Shown here: in pieces, positions 9,001-17,212 of the stretch
Numbering within the stretch: the first letter of the stretch is position 1
Layout of the letters: each line of letters starts with the position of its first letter
Source of the DNA: Desulfobacteraceae bacterium
Lineage (GTDB): Bacteria; Desulfobacterota; Desulfobacteria; Desulfobacterales; ETH-SRB1
Reading direction: 5' to 3'
Assembly: GCA_013792055.1 (NCBI GenBank)
Contig: VMSQ01000027.1
Coordinates: 1-35,890, forward strand
DNA: 35,890 nucleotides
The notes under the pieces: generated by a model
The model's input: only the letters and a program-made list of their open reading frames with translations
Database searches by the model: none
What the model was told of the DNA's origin: nothing
Translations under genes and position numbers: made by a program

Positions 9001-10068
9001 ATATGGCCTGAGGCTCAACTGCCCGATCACCTTAAAATGCGGATATCTATTACAGGTCCAAACGGCGAGGTTATATCTTCCGGCAGAGACAAGACCATTC
9101 TGAGCCGAGATATATTCAGCATGGCGGATCAGGATAAAATTGACGAATTTGAATGCGCAAAAAAAGAACAAGAAATAATCAACATAACAAAATGGAACTT
9201 TGGCGATCTGCCCGACACCATCACCATAACAGGGAAATACGGCACAAAATGGGTTGTATATCCAGGCCTTGAATTAGAAAAAAAAGATAATAAAAGCATA
9301 AAGTTACAACTTTTCCAAAAAAGGGACGAAGCTGTAGAATCTCATAAAAAGGGCGTTGCTGCACTTTTCAGCATATATTTTTCAAAAGATTTGAAATTTT
9401 TAAAAAAGAGTCTGACTCCGCCTAAAGACAAAAAAAAGATAGCCAACTATTTTGGTGGGGCAAGGATTTTTGAGCAAAGGCTTTATGATAGTATTATTAA
9501 CATATTATTCGGCAGAAACATAAGAACAGAAGATGACTTTTACTCATATGCCGGATTCATAGGACCAGACATACTTAAAAAAGGGCAGGAGTTAATAGAC
9601 AGAATATTACCAGTTCTTGAAGTCTATCATGAAACAAGATTAGCTATTTATAATTTGGAAAATGCAAACAAACCAGGCAGCAATACTGCACAGTTTTTTA
9701 ATGGCCTGAGAAACGAACTGTCAAGGCTTGTTCCTGAAAGATTTATGAATTTATACGATAATGAAAGGCTGACCCATATTACAAGATATATCAAGGCAAT
9801 TGGTATCCGGGCACAAAGAGCATCTGTAAATTTTGAAAAGGATGAGTTAAAAGCAAAAAAACTTAAGATTTATGTTGACAGACTTGATGAAATGTTAAAA
9901 AAGCTTTCTACTTTTGTATCGGAAGAAAAAAAGCTGGCAATTGATGAATACTTCTGGCTAATCGAAGAATACAAAGTATCTATTTTTGCCCAGGAACTTA
10001 AGACAGCTTTTCCTGTTTCTGAAAAAAGGCTTGATAAAAAGTTAAAGGAAATTGAAAGAATGGTTTAA
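6016..10068 (+). CDS. hrpA: ATP-dependent RNA helicase HrpA (DEAH box)
   Basis: A large DExH helicase of 1350 aa (E. coli HrpA is about 1300). HrpA acts on RNA and has been linked to mRNA processing and rescue of stalled ribosomes. Motif I GETGSGKTT lies at residues 101-109, DEAH at 198-201, motif III TSAT follows, and motif VI QRKGRCGR is near residue 395. The helicase-associated, OB-fold and HrpA-specific C-terminal regions follow and are full length. A run of short SEVRGQ-type repeats lies in frame at residues 621-646, between conserved domains. It is followed by a glycosyltransferase gene 13 nt downstream. Confidence 0.95.
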   Translation: MKNDRIKKLESLLPEALCADRQAVRREILRIKYSKTKTLTDNDVKGEFLRLEKQLHASIKKKSWRKQNPPRLTYNPDLPITDKKDEIIDSISKNQVLIISGETGSGKTTQIPKFCIAAGRGVDGKIGCTQPRRIAATTVATRIAEELGEELGRSVGYKIRFKDETGDDAFIKIMTDGILLAETRNDKYLNEYDTIIVDEAHERSLNIDFILGILKTLLKKRKDLKVIITSATIDTEKFSKAFDNAPVIEVSGRMYPVDVQYFTMEQEPEGSDERTHVEMAAFAVDKLQKKSPYGDIIVFMPTEQDIRETCEILEGRNYKSVIVLPLYARLSSPEQSKVFSRQVGRKIIVATNIAETSITIPGIKYVIDTGLARISRYTPRSRTTSLPVVPISRSSADQRKGRCGRVENGICIRLFPEQDFLSRSLFTPPEILRANLAEVILRMIALKLGDIENFPFIDRPAASSIRDGFDLLLELGAIKPVKRSKESRSKNFFLTEKGRLMAQMPVDPKLSRMLIEANQEGCLNEIAVIASALSIQDPRERPVEKTQEADQTHALFRDPSSDFITLLNIWKRYHDTWQQEKSTNRMKKFCKKHYLSFKRIREWRDIHAQIFAILQESGINSQKSEDRDQKSEVRGQKSEVRGQRAGKLNNSEQEFYSKQYEAIHKSILSGFLSNIAVKKEKNIFQAAKGKEVMIFPGSGLFNKAKAWIVAAEMVETSRLFARTVANIDSNWFEALGGNQCKYTYMKPHWERSRGEVAAYEQVSLYGLIIVPERPVSYGRINPEEASEIFIRSALVEGDIRKPLSFMEHNRRLIDEISNMENRLRRRDILISDEDIFAFYQKRLEKIYDIRTLEKYLKKKGSDRFLRMKKEDLLRYLPDEEQLSLFPENITLGAHKFKCNYSFEPGSLDDGVTIKVSSAIAATVPAESVEWLVPGLYREKIAALIKGLPKDYRKQLVPVANTVDIIVNEMPKESTSLIADLSKFILRRFRVDIPPLIWPEAQLPDHLKMRISITGPNGEVISSGRDKTILSRDIFSMADQDKIDEFECAKKEQEIINITKWNFGDLPDTITITGKYGTKWVVYPGLELEKKDNKSIKLQLFQKRDEAVESHKKGVAALFSIYFSKDLKFLKKSLTPPKDKKKIANYFGGARIFEQRLYDSIINILFGRNIRTEDDFYSYAGFIGPDILKKGQELIDRILPVLEVYHETRLAIYNLENANKPGSNTAQFFNGLRNELSRLVPERFMNLYDNERLTHITRYIKAIGIRAQRASVNFEKDELKAKKLKIYVDRLDEMLKKLSTFVSEEKKLAIDEYFWLIEEYKVSIFAQELKTAFPVSEKRLDKKLKEIERMV
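7877..7952 (+). repeat. Low-complexity tandem repeat inside hrpA
   Basis: About 76 bp made of near-identical 7-14 bp units (GTCAGAG, GACAGAA, AAGTCAG). They translate in frame as QKSE and VRGQ units. The base composition is purine-rich and unlike the flanking hrpA sequence. It looks like a dispersed intergenic-type repeat that has landed in, and is tolerated by, a coding region. Confidence 0.85.
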
Positions 10069-10081
10069 GAGGTAAAATTTA

Positions 10082-11344
10082 ATGGGGAAAAACATCGGGT
10101 TTGTTTCAACACGCTTTGCGGGAACAGACGGGGTTACATTAGAATCGAGCAAGTGGGCACAGGTTATAAAAAAAAGCGGACATTCCTGTTTCTGGTTTGC
10201 CGGCGAACTGGACAGAAATTCCCAAAACAGCTTTCTGGTCACAGAAGCTTTCTTTAAGCATAAAGATAATAAATGGATCAATGACCAGATTTTTGGTAAA
10301 AATAGAAGAAGTCGCGCTGCAACCAATGCAATTCATTCCTCAAGATCTTTTTTAAAAGCAGAACTCTATGAATTCATAGAAAAATTTAAAATCGACATGT
10401 TGATTGCTGAAAATGCTTTAACCATTCCCCTGCATGTCCCTCTTGGACTGGCTTTAACAGAAATCATTGCTGAAACTCAGATTCCAACTATTGCACACCA
10501 TCATGATTTTTACTGGGAAAGGGTACGTTTTACAGTCAATGCGGTGAGCGACTATATCCGTATGGCATTTCCGCCCACTCTGTCTAATATTGAACACGTG
10601 GTAATTAACTCTGCTGCCAGGGAAGAACTGGCTCTCCGTACCGGAATTTCGTCAACCATTATTCCTAATGTTATAGATTTTGAAAATCCACCCTTTGTGG
10701 ATGAAAAACGTACAGAGGATTTCCGTAATAAAATTGGATTAAAGCCGGATGATGTTATGATTTTGCAACCATCCAGGGTCGTTCAGCGGAAAGGAATTGA
10801 ACATGCTATTGATCTGGTCCACGAATTGAAAGATCCGCGCTATAAGCTCGTAATATCACACGAAGCAGGAGATGAAGGATTTGAATATGCCGAATGGCTT
10901 GTAGAAAATGCAAAAGATCGCGGGGTAGACCTTCGCCTGTTTGATACAGGTATAGCTGATCCAGCCAACGATGGGCTGAAAAGTCCTAATCAATATTCGC
11001 TCTGGGATATTTACCCTCATGCTGACTTTATCACCTATCCCAGCCTGTATGAAGGTTTCGGGAATGCCTTTCTCGAAGCTGTTTACTTTAAAAAACCCTT
11101 GTTGATAAACCGTTACGCCACATTTGTAAGAGATATAGAACCAAAGGGTTTCGACCTGATAGTCATGGATGGATTTCTGACCAAAAAAACAGTTCAGAAA
11201 GTAAGAGAAATCCTTGAATCGACTGAAAAAAGAGAAGAAATGGTAAATCACAATTACGAGATTGCAACTCGTTACTATTCTTATTCTGTGCTAAGAAAAT
11301 GGCTCAATTCTCTTATAATAAATTTCTTTGGAATAGAGGTGTAA
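10082..11344 (+). CDS. GT4-family glycosyltransferase (GT-B fold)
   Basis: A cytoplasmic sugar transferase of 420 aa with an N-terminal acceptor domain beginning NIGFVSTRFAG and a C-terminal nucleotide-sugar domain. The latter shows QPSRVVQRKGIEHAI and PSLYEGFGNAFLE, the ExxxxxxxE motif of retaining GT4 enzymes. The HHHDFYWERVR segment in the middle is distinctive, but I cannot assign the substrate. A GAGGT site precedes ATG 10082, and the gene follows hrpA by 13 nt. It converges with the polyamine operon, ending 10 nt from it. Mannosyl or glucosyl transfer to a small solute is possible but unsupported. Confidence 0.85.
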   Translation: MGKNIGFVSTRFAGTDGVTLESSKWAQVIKKSGHSCFWFAGELDRNSQNSFLVTEAFFKHKDNKWINDQIFGKNRRSRAATNAIHSSRSFLKAELYEFIEKFKIDMLIAENALTIPLHVPLGLALTEIIAETQIPTIAHHHDFYWERVRFTVNAVSDYIRMAFPPTLSNIEHVVINSAAREELALRTGISSTIIPNVIDFENPPFVDEKRTEDFRNKIGLKPDDVMILQPSRVVQRKGIEHAIDLVHELKDPRYKLVISHEAGDEGFEYAEWLVENAKDRGVDLRLFDTGIADPANDGLKSPNQYSLWDIYPHADFITYPSLYEGFGNAFLEAVYFKKPLLINRYATFVRDIEPKGFDLIVMDGFLTKKTVQKVREILESTEKREEMVNHNYEIATRYYSYSVLRKWLNSLIINFFGIEV

Positions 11345-11354
11345 AAAATTGTCT

Positions 11355-12377
11355 TTATTTCATGAAAAGGGAAGAAAGATTCCCCGGCGGTCTATCTTTC
11401 CAGGCACCTCGGTGAAAGGCATCGCTGGCAAGCAGAGGAAGTGTAATGGTAGCTTCACCAAATACCATCTGCTGGTACTTCAAGTCTACTTTACCCCATG
11501 AGCACGCCTCTTTGAGCGTAGATCCTGATAGTCCACCATCCCGCTCGTCAGCCACGGTGAGTTGAATGGCGTATTTGTGCATGGGCTTTTCTTCTCCTAA
11601 AATATCTGTAGCTACTACGATGTCCTGAGTGAAATTCTTGGGTACTCCACCGCCTACCATGATAATACCGGTCTCTTTTGCGTCAAGCTTGATCTCTGTC
11701 AGTTCGCGGAAGTCGCGAACAGAATCGATGGTCAGATGTTCTTCCTTTTTGTGCCACTGGTGATAGACCAGCCCAAAACCAGCGGAGCAATCTGAAAATG
11801 CGGGCACAAAGATTGGGACACCTTTCTTATAAGCACTGTAAATTACGGACCGTTCTGCTTTTAGCCCTTCCTTTTCTAAGTAGGTTCCCATGGCATGGAT
11901 GAATTCTCTTGAGGAATGAGGTCTCGGAGGCAACGTATCAGCAATGTCTGCTATAGTCATGTCACAGATTCGCAGTTCGTCTTCGTCAATGTATGTATCA
12001 TAAATCCGGTCAATGGCAAGTTTTTGCAATGCCATGTCGTCCGCATATGGGCTGCCGATGTAATGCTTGAAACCGAGCGCTTCGAAAAAATCCTGATCTA
12101 CAATGATAGCACCTGTAGATACGATGCTATCCACCATGTTGTGATCGATCATATCTGCTACAACATGCTTTAAACCAGCGCTGAATAGAGAGCCCGCGAG
12201 TGTGAGAATGATTTTACAGTTGTGATCTGACAGCATGCGGTTGTAAATTTCTGCCGCAACAGAAAGATTTCGCGCCTGGAAAGCCATTGAAGCGTAGGCG
12301 TCTACGATCGGCCTGGCATCAAATGTCTTAATGTCGATATGCTCGACTGATTTCCTTAAGAGATCTTTTTTCCCCAT
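11355..12377 (-). CDS. Deoxyhypusine synthase-family protein (aminobutyl transferase, perhaps homospermidine synthase)
   Basis: A 340-aa NAD-dependent deoxyhypusine-synthase-family enzyme; bacteria lack eIF5A, so a polyamine product is more likely than hypusine. Visible motifs are TLAGSLFSAGL and VDSIVSTGA (NAD/spermidine site), VPAFSDCSAG, VGGGVPKNF, and SWGK at residues 293-296, where K296 matches the imine-forming Lys329 of human DHS. ATG 12377 is chosen over an in-frame TTG at 12380, because an AAGGA site sits about 5 nt before the ATG. Its start touches the speB stop. SpeB supplies putrescine and SpeD supports spermidine, so the product may be homospermidine or a related polyamine; the substrate is not shown by sequence. 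Confidence 0.88.
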   Translation of the reverse strand: MGKKDLLRKSVEHIDIKTFDARPIVDAYASMAFQARNLSVAAEIYNRMLSDHNCKIILTLAGSLFSAGLKHVVADMIDHNMVDSIVSTGAIIVDQDFFEALGFKHYIGSPYADDMALQKLAIDRIYDTYIDEDELRICDMTIADIADTLPPRPHSSREFIHAMGTYLEKEGLKAERSVIYSAYKKGVPIFVPAFSDCSAGFGLVYHQWHKKEEHLTIDSVRDFRELTEIKLDAKETGIIMVGGGVPKNFTQDIVVATDILGEEKPMHKYAIQLTVADERDGGLSGSTLKEACSWGKVDLKYQQMVFGEATITLPLLASDAFHRGAWKDRPPGNLSSLFMK

Positions 12378-13252
12378 CAACTTTCCTTTTTCTTTGTAAA
12401 GATCATGCTTAAGACCCGATAGACCAATTTGGCGGCCATGAAATCCGGGGATCTGTTGGCGGGATTTGGCAATAGCTCGGTTACGTCCATTCCGACTACA
12501 TCTTTCTCCCTTACAACCAATTTTATCAGTTTTATCAAACTATACCAATCCAATCCTCCTGGTTCAGGAGTTCCGGTAGACGGCATGATTGAAGGATCAA
12601 AAACATCCAGATCAATCGTGATATATACATTGTGTGTTAATGCTTTCAGGATTTTATTGGTCACATTTGAGCCATTGAGGATTTCATGGGCAAAAAATGT
12701 GCGATCGCGATTCAACCTTTCGAGTTCAGAGGAATCCATACTTCGAATACCCGCCTGAACATAAGGGCAGATTTCAGCAATTCTGGACATGACACAGGCA
12801 TGATTATACCGGCTGCCCTCATATTCATTTCGGGTATCGGAGTGAGCATCGAACTGCAGAACAGAAAGATCGGAAAATCTCTCTGCCGCAGCTCGAACTG
12901 ATCCAATGGAAATGGTATGTTCACCACCTATGCCAACTATAAATTTGCCATCGTTTAAGATGGATCTTGCACGGTCACAAACAACATCGACCATTGCTTC
13001 CGGGTCATCTGGGCAAGAAACTGGATCAATGGTAACAATCCCGCGTTTGAAAACTTCTGAATCGGTCTCAATGTCGTACAGTTCCATGTTCGCAGAGGCA
13101 TCCAGTAAGGCTTGTGGACCAAGGTTTGAGCCTTTCATCCAGGTGGATGTGCCATCGTAAGGGATTGGCAAAATTGCAATGGATGCCTCTTTGTACCGGC
13201 AGAACTCTTCAGGAATGCAGCCATAAAGGCCAGGATATATACTAAATTCCAT
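12377..13252 (-). CDS. speB: Agmatinase-family ureohydrolase (SpeB)
   Basis: A binuclear-Mn ureohydrolase of 291 aa that would convert agmatine to putrescine and urea, or aminopropylagmatine to spermidine. Metal and active-site motifs are complete: GGEH at 109-112, DAHSD at 135-139, YNHAC with H151, and DLDVFDP at 214-220, followed by GTPEPGGLDW. The EYEGSRYNHACV segment resembles archaeal and Thermus-type enzymes acting on aminopropylagmatine more than E. coli SpeB, so substrate choice is open. It is 12 nt downstream of speD and joined to the DHS-like gene. Confidence 0.92.
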   Translation of the reverse strand: MEFSIYPGLYGCIPEEFCRYKEASIAILPIPYDGTSTWMKGSNLGPQALLDASANMELYDIETDSEVFKRGIVTIDPVSCPDDPEAMVDVVCDRARSILNDGKFIVGIGGEHTISIGSVRAAAERFSDLSVLQFDAHSDTRNEYEGSRYNHACVMSRIAEICPYVQAGIRSMDSSELERLNRDRTFFAHEILNGSNVTNKILKALTHNVYITIDLDVFDPSIMPSTGTPEPGGLDWYSLIKLIKLVVREKDVVGMDVTELLPNPANRSPDFMAAKLVYRVLSMIFTKKKES

Positions 13253-13264
13253 AAGAACAAAAAC

Positions 13265-13666
13265 CTATGATGCAATTCGAATGGCTGAAGGAAAGGCAGC
13301 GCCGCGTTCCTGAACATGAAACACAGGGGATTTTGATTGGAAGAATTGGACAATATGGTCTTTGGCCCCATCCACATCAAATGGTTTGCATGAAAACAGG
13401 TCAACAAATGCGAAGCGCTTCCTGGGATAAGTATGAATTGAGATATGACTCTCAGCGATAATAGTTACGCCAGTAATACCTTCATCTTCGGGTACGGGTG
13501 CGCTGTAGCGAAACACATAGGGCTGTGTTATCTTTGTCATCCCGATTTTCTCTGGCAACTCATTCAACAGTTTAAAACAAGCCTCAAGATTATCCAAGAT
13601 TGCTGGATTGCAGTCATTCAAGTCCAGCATTAGATGGGGGCCATATCCACATGTCAGATTCTTCAT
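13265..13666 (-). CDS. speD: S-adenosylmethionine decarboxylase proenzyme
   Basis: Makes decarboxylated SAM, the aminopropyl donor for spermidine. The 133-aa protein is of the short prokaryotic class and self-cleaves at AE|S: Ser73 becomes the pyruvoyl group. His78 and Cys93 fall at the same spacing from it as the catalytic His68 and Cys83 of the Thermotoga enzyme (S, +5, +20). It is the first gene of the operon speD-speB-DHS-like. No aminopropyltransferase (speE) and no arginine decarboxylase is found in this window, so they must be elsewhere if present. Confidence 0.95.
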   Translation of the reverse strand: MKNLTCGYGPHLMLDLNDCNPAILDNLEACFKLLNELPEKIGMTKITQPYVFRYSAPVPEDEGITGVTIIAESHISIHTYPRKRFAFVDLFSCKPFDVDGAKDHIVQFFQSKSPVFHVQERGAAFPSAIRIAS

Positions 13667-13786
13667 TTTTCATAAATCCTCCTTCCTTCCCAATAATGGT
13701 TTCAATCTTGGCCTATGTAAAGAACCATAAAATATGTCGCAACTGTTTTGCCATGACACCTTTATTTATTCTATTAAGCCCAAAAA

Positions 13787-14062
13787 TCATAAGATTGCGT
13801 TTTTTAGGGCCTTGCCTGCTTTAAACTTTACCGCATTACGGGCCTCAATGGTTATTTTTTTGCCGGTTGCAGGATTTACTCCCTGGCGGGCTTTACGATA
13901 AACTTTTGAAAAGGTACCAAAACCAGTGAGTGTAATTTTGCCATCTTTCGCCTTGATTGCTTCCGTAATACCGTCAATAAACGAGTTAAAGGCCTTACCT
14001 GCTTCGGTCTTTGAGATGCCGGCATCATTTGCCATCTGCTCAATAAGTTGTGTCTTTGTCAT
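13787..14062 (-). CDS. hup: HU-family DNA-binding protein
   Basis: A 91-aa nucleoid protein. It begins MTKTQLIEQMANDAG, has the conserved GFGTF turn, the DNA-bending arm RxGxNPATGKKI (here RQGVNPATGKKI), and ends KFKAGKALKNAI. This is full length for HU; the IHF-specific pattern is not evident. It is transcribed alone, with about 145 bp upstream before the next gene. Confidence 0.95.
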   Translation of the reverse strand: MTKTQLIEQMANDAGISKTEAGKAFNSFIDGITEAIKAKDGKITLTGFGTFSKVYRKARQGVNPATGKKITIEARNAVKFKAGKALKNAIL

Positions 14063-14207
14063 TATATTTTTCTCCTTTGTTTGTCTGAATAAAGAGTTTT
14101 GTCTAAAACCCAGAAGCCTTAATAATAATGTAGTGAAAAGTCAATAATAATATTTAAAGCTCTTCTTTTCATTTTTTTTCAAAAATGGCGAAAGAAAGGA
14201 TTCTATA

Positions 14208-14507
14208 TTAGTGATTTTCACTTGTTTTTAACCTGCAACTTTTTACTGTAATGGTCTTGCGATCTTTGTTTGCCTTTCTCACCATGCCGCTGACCTCAAC
14301 CTCTTGCCTTATGAGCCCTATTAATTCTTTCCCCTTTTCATCTTGTTCAATCAGATATTCCTGCTCATCCGGACTAGAGATAGCAACAGCAAGAGCGTTA
14401 CCTTCCTTATCCCAATCAACTGGGATTACAATGCCTCTCACCATGGTCAGTTTGTCAACTGTTCTCCTTTTTTTCTTCACCTCCTTTCCAGTTGACGCTA
14501 TTCTCAT
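14208..14507 (-). CDS. Hypothetical small basic protein, possible OB-fold
   Basis: A 99-aa soluble protein I do not recognise. The first 17 residues are rich in Lys and Arg. The rest alternates beta-like stretches: VRGIVIPVDWD, LAVAISSPDEQEYLIE, LIRQEVEVSGMVRK and RKTITVKSCRL. This is the pattern of a small OB-fold (nucleic-acid or oligosaccharide binding) protein, which is inference only. An AAAGG site 6 nt before ATG 14507 supports the start. Confidence 0.6.
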   Translation of the reverse strand: MRIASTGKEVKKKRRTVDKLTMVRGIVIPVDWDKEGNALAVAISSPDEQEYLIEQDEKGKELIGLIRQEVEVSGMVRKANKDRKTITVKSCRLKTSENH

Positions 14508-14834
14508 GATAAGCCTTTACCGACCTTTTATTTGATCACGCTTTGTAGTATGAATATCCACAGAATTTATATTCTGACTTACAATCCAAAGCACTACCCG
14601 TGCCAAAGCTATAATACGTTGACATTTAAAGGTTTATTAGGGTAGGTACAAATTGATATCGGAACTATACGTTCTTATTAAATCGAAAATAGGAATCGAT
14701 AGTGCCGATTTAAAATTATATATATTTGTAAAAGTTAATGTTTCAAGCAGTTGTAATTTTGGTAAGGAATTTGCTTATAAAATAAGGATAAGCATTGACA
14801 GCAAGTGTAATATAATCAATTATTGAGAGAATAT
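14508..14834. other. AT-rich intergenic region between divergent small genes
   Basis: About 330 bp upstream of both the hypothetical gene on the - strand and the zinc-ribbon gene on the + strand. It should contain both promoters. TTGACA hexamers occur at about 14619 and 14795, but neither has a good TATAAT at 16-18 bp, so I do not assign them. No RNA gene or long repeat was seen. Confidence 0.5.
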
Positions 14835-15011
14835 ATGAAACAGGGTTTTCTTATGAAAAAGCAAGTTGAAAAAGATTATAAGAGACAGATAAAAAAGAAA
14901 AATAATACAGGCAGAAAATGTAAGATTTGCGGGAAGGATCCTTCCCCCAACTATTTCTTTTGCCCCGCTTGTCATCATAAAATTAGTCTTCAAGGTGAAG
15001 ATGAAAGATGA
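14835..15011 (+). CDS. Small zinc-ribbon protein
   Basis: A 58-aa protein with a Lys-rich N-terminus and a C-terminal four-cysteine zinc ribbon, CKICG followed 11 residues later by CPACH. Such proteins commonly bind nucleic acid or a protein partner, but no function can be given. ATG 14835 (after GAGAGA) is chosen; TTG 14823 and ATG 14853 are alternatives in the same frame. It converges on the OB-fold gene, with a 13-bp-arm inverted repeat between the two. Confidence 0.6.
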   Translation: MKQGFLMKKQVEKDYKRQIKKKNNTGRKCKICGKDPSPNYFFCPACHHKISLQGEDER

Positions 15012-15047
15012 TAAGATTATAAGATTATTTAGGGCATTTTAACTTTT

Positions 15048-15097
15048 GGTAATTGCACACGAAAATTATAAATGTTATGAATTTGTGTGCAATTACC
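15048..15097. terminator. Inverted repeat, probable bidirectional terminator
   Basis: Perfect 13-bp arms: GGTAATTGCACAC at 15048-15060 and its complement at 15085-15097, with a 24-nt AT-rich centre. It lies between convergent genes and T-rich/A-rich stretches flank it, so termination in both directions is the simplest reading. The long loop is less usual for an intrinsic terminator; it could also be a small mobile repeat. Confidence 0.5.
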
Positions 15098-15105
15098 TTA
15101 AATTA

Positions 15106-15408
15106 TTATTCTTTAGCTTCAACTTCAGCTTCAACTTCATATGAGATAACAGTAATGATTTTATCTCCCTCATCGCTCTCTTCAATTGTTCCACTTATTT
15201 TTACAATTTTGCCAATATTTTGAAGAACAACCTCATCACCTTTTTCACTCTCCGCTACTTCATAAATCTGTCCGTCTTCGCTTACAATTTGATATTTATC
15301 ATTAACCGTACCTCTGATGGTGATTTCTTCAGCTAATACATTTGTTGAAAGAAATATTGAAACCATTAGAAAGGCCATAACGCTAACTACAAAGGATGTT
15401 TTTTTCAC
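15106..15408 (-). CDS. Periplasmic small beta-strand protein (OB-fold-like)
   Basis: A 100-aa protein with a clear Sec signal peptide: MKKTSF, a hydrophobic core, then a VLA|EE cleavage site at about residue 26. The mature 74 aa are acidic and beta-rich: ITIRGTVNDKYQIVSEDGQ, GKIVKISGTIEE and KIITVISYEVE. This is the layout of small periplasmic OB-fold stress proteins of unknown ligand. The start is GTG at 15408, supported by GGAGG 7 nt upstream. A short palindrome lies about 40-60 bp upstream. Confidence 0.75.
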   Translation of the reverse strand: MKKTSFVVSVMAFLMVSIFLSTNVLAEEITIRGTVNDKYQIVSEDGQIYEVAESEKGDEVVLQNIGKIVKISGTIEESDEGDKIITVISYEVEAEVEAKE

Positions 15409-15447
15409 AATATTACCTCCGTTATTTATAATTATAATTGATGGTGA

Positions 15448-15467
15448 TTCTGAAAGATATTTCAGAA
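15448..15467. promoter_or_regulatory. Short palindrome upstream of the periplasmic protein gene
   Basis: TTCTGAAA, a 4-nt GATA spacer, and TTTCAGAA form a perfect 8-bp-arm dyad about 40 bp before the GTG start at 15408. This is a plausible operator for a dimeric regulator. No regulator can be named. Confidence 0.35.
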
Positions 15468-15570
15468 GTTATTTTCTAAAATAAAAAGCAACAGTTGTGC
15501 CATTTTGTTAAGATTGGAACAAATATCATTAAACCCATTGAAACTATAAATAATTTAAATTGTTTCAATA

Positions 15571-15599
15571 TTGTTTAAGCAGGTTTTCGGTGATATAAT
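15571..15599 (+). promoter_or_regulatory. Predicted sigma-70 promoter of the sigma-54 activator gene
   Basis: TTGTTT at 15571-15576, a 17-bp spacer and TATAAT at 15594-15599. A transcript starting near 15606 would have a 5' leader of about 140 nt before ATG 15749. Confidence 0.5.
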
Positions 15600-15748
15600 T
15601 AATATATATAAGAACAAATAGTTCTGTTTTTTTTATTGAAGGCTTTAGGCTTTTCATGTAATATGCGAAAAAAGGACTTGAGGTTTTTGAGCCGCGATAA
15701 TGAATCGATCTGATATCAATCACTATTGATACTAGCGTGGAGGTATGG

Positions 15749-17158
15749 ATGAAAGGCGTTCTGGTTGCTTCTAATAATCAATCGGCCTGTAATGCGATAC
15801 GTGCCAGCTTACGATCCGAATACAGGATCGATGCTGTATCCAGCAAGGATGGCTGTTTGGAGATGTTCCGGAAAAAGCGGTATGAATTCCTATTTATAGA
15901 TATAGAAGTTCTTCGTGAGTCAATGCTTAACAACAACTATAAGACGGCTTTACAACCATTTTGGCATGCGTATCCGACAGCTCAAATCATTGCCATGTCA
16001 TCCCAGGAAATGATCAGAGAGGCTGTAGGGGCTGTTAAGGCTGGAGCCAGCGATTACCTCACCTATCCCATCAATCCAGATGAAGTGAACCATATCACTC
16101 AAAGCATCTATGCAACTATAATCATGGAATCCGAGCTCGATTACCTTCGGGACAGATTCTGGCAGGAGGATTCACTTGAAATCGTGCGCACGAGAAGTCC
16201 CTTGATGAAAAGACTCTTTGATAAGGTGAGGGCTGTTGCGTCAACCAAAAGTACGGTTCTTCTGAACGGTGAAACAGGAACAGGGAAAGGTGTGCTATCA
16301 AGACTGATTCATCAGCATAGCAACCGCAAGGATGGGCCGTTTATCAGTGTTCATTGTGGAGCCATCCCAGATACCCTTTTGGAAAGTGAGCTGTTTGGAC
16401 ATGAGAGGGGGGCATTTACAGGTGCTATCCGGAGAAAGTTGGGCAAGTTTGAAATAGCCCAGGGGGGCACAATTTTCCTTGATGAGATCGGCACTATTAC
16501 TTCTTCTGCACAGATCAAGCTCTTGGAGATACTTCAGGATGGGACTTTTCATCGCGTTGGCGGAGAAGAGAGAATCGAGGCAAATGTGAGAGTGATAGCA
16601 GCCACGAATACGGATCTAAAGAAAATGTGCGAAGCCGGCCAATTTAGAAGAGACCTCTATTACCGATTAAATGTCTTTCCACTAGAGATTCCACCTCTCA
16701 GAGAACGAATGGAAGATATTGTGTATATTGTCGAGATCATTCTTAAAAGGCTGAAGAAATTTGATGTAAAAGAGATTCACGATGTTCATCCCCATGTCAT
16801 AGATGCTTTTGGAAAGTACTCATGGCCAGGGAACATCCGTGAGATGGAAAACCTTATTGAGCGTGCTTACATACTGGAAAAGTCTTCAATCCTAACGCCC
16901 GAAAGCTTCCCAAACGAGCTTTTCGCATCAAATCCTTCGCCGATTCAGATGAAGCCGAACATTTCACTCAGCTTGGCAGAAGTGAGACGCACGGACATAG
17001 AACATACCGAAAAGTCTTATTTAAAGGAACTCTTAGCTGTAAACAAAGGCCGAATAAAAGAAAGCGCCGAGGTTGCTGGAATCAGCACTCGTCAACTACA
17101 TAAATTGATGAAAAAATATAGCATTACAAAGGAGGAGTTCAAAACCCTCCCCTCCTAG
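15749..17158 (+). CDS. Sigma-54-dependent transcriptional activator with a degenerate receiver domain (NtrC family)
   Basis: 469 aa in three parts: an N-terminal receiver-like domain (1-120), a sigma-54 AAA+ domain and a C-terminal Fis-type helix-turn-helix ([20 protein letters not shown]). The AAA+ domain has Walker A GETGTGKG at 174-181, the sigma-54 loop GAFTGA at 221-226 and Walker B FLDEIG at 243-248. The receiver keeps Asp51, but the usual acidic pair is ASNN at residues 7-10 and the conserved Lys is Tyr106, so phosphorylation control is doubtful. ATG 15749 is preferred over GTG 15737 because GGAGG lies at 15739-15743. No histidine kinase is adjacent and the target genes are unknown. 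Confidence 0.9.
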   Translation: MKGVLVASNNQSACNAIRASLRSEYRIDAVSSKDGCLEMFRKKRYEFLFIDIEVLRESMLNNNYKTALQPFWHAYPTAQIIAMSSQEMIREAVGAVKAGASDYLTYPINPDEVNHITQSIYATIIMESELDYLRDRFWQEDSLEIVRTRSPLMKRLFDKVRAVASTKSTVLLNGETGTGKGVLSRLIHQHSNRKDGPFISVHCGAIPDTLLESELFGHERGAFTGAIRRKLGKFEIAQGGTIFLDEIGTITSSAQIKLLEILQDGTFHRVGGEERIEANVRVIAATNTDLKKMCEAGQFRRDLYYRLNVFPLEIPPLRERMEDIVYIVEIILKRLKKFDVKEIHDVHPHVIDAFGKYSWPGNIREMENLIERAYILEKSSILTPESFPNELFASNPSPIQMKPNISLSLAEVRRTDIEHTEKSYLKELLAVNKGRIKESAEVAGISTRQLHKLMKKYSITKEEFKTLPS

Positions 17159-17212
17159 CCAATGTTTCATAAGTATAAATAAGCTTTCTTGCAGATACTT
17201 CTTTAAATATGA

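Noticed and set aside
14619-14820. TTGACA hexamers as promoters of the zinc-ribbon gene
   Set aside because: Neither has a recognisable TATAAT at 16-18 bp, so assignment would be a guess.
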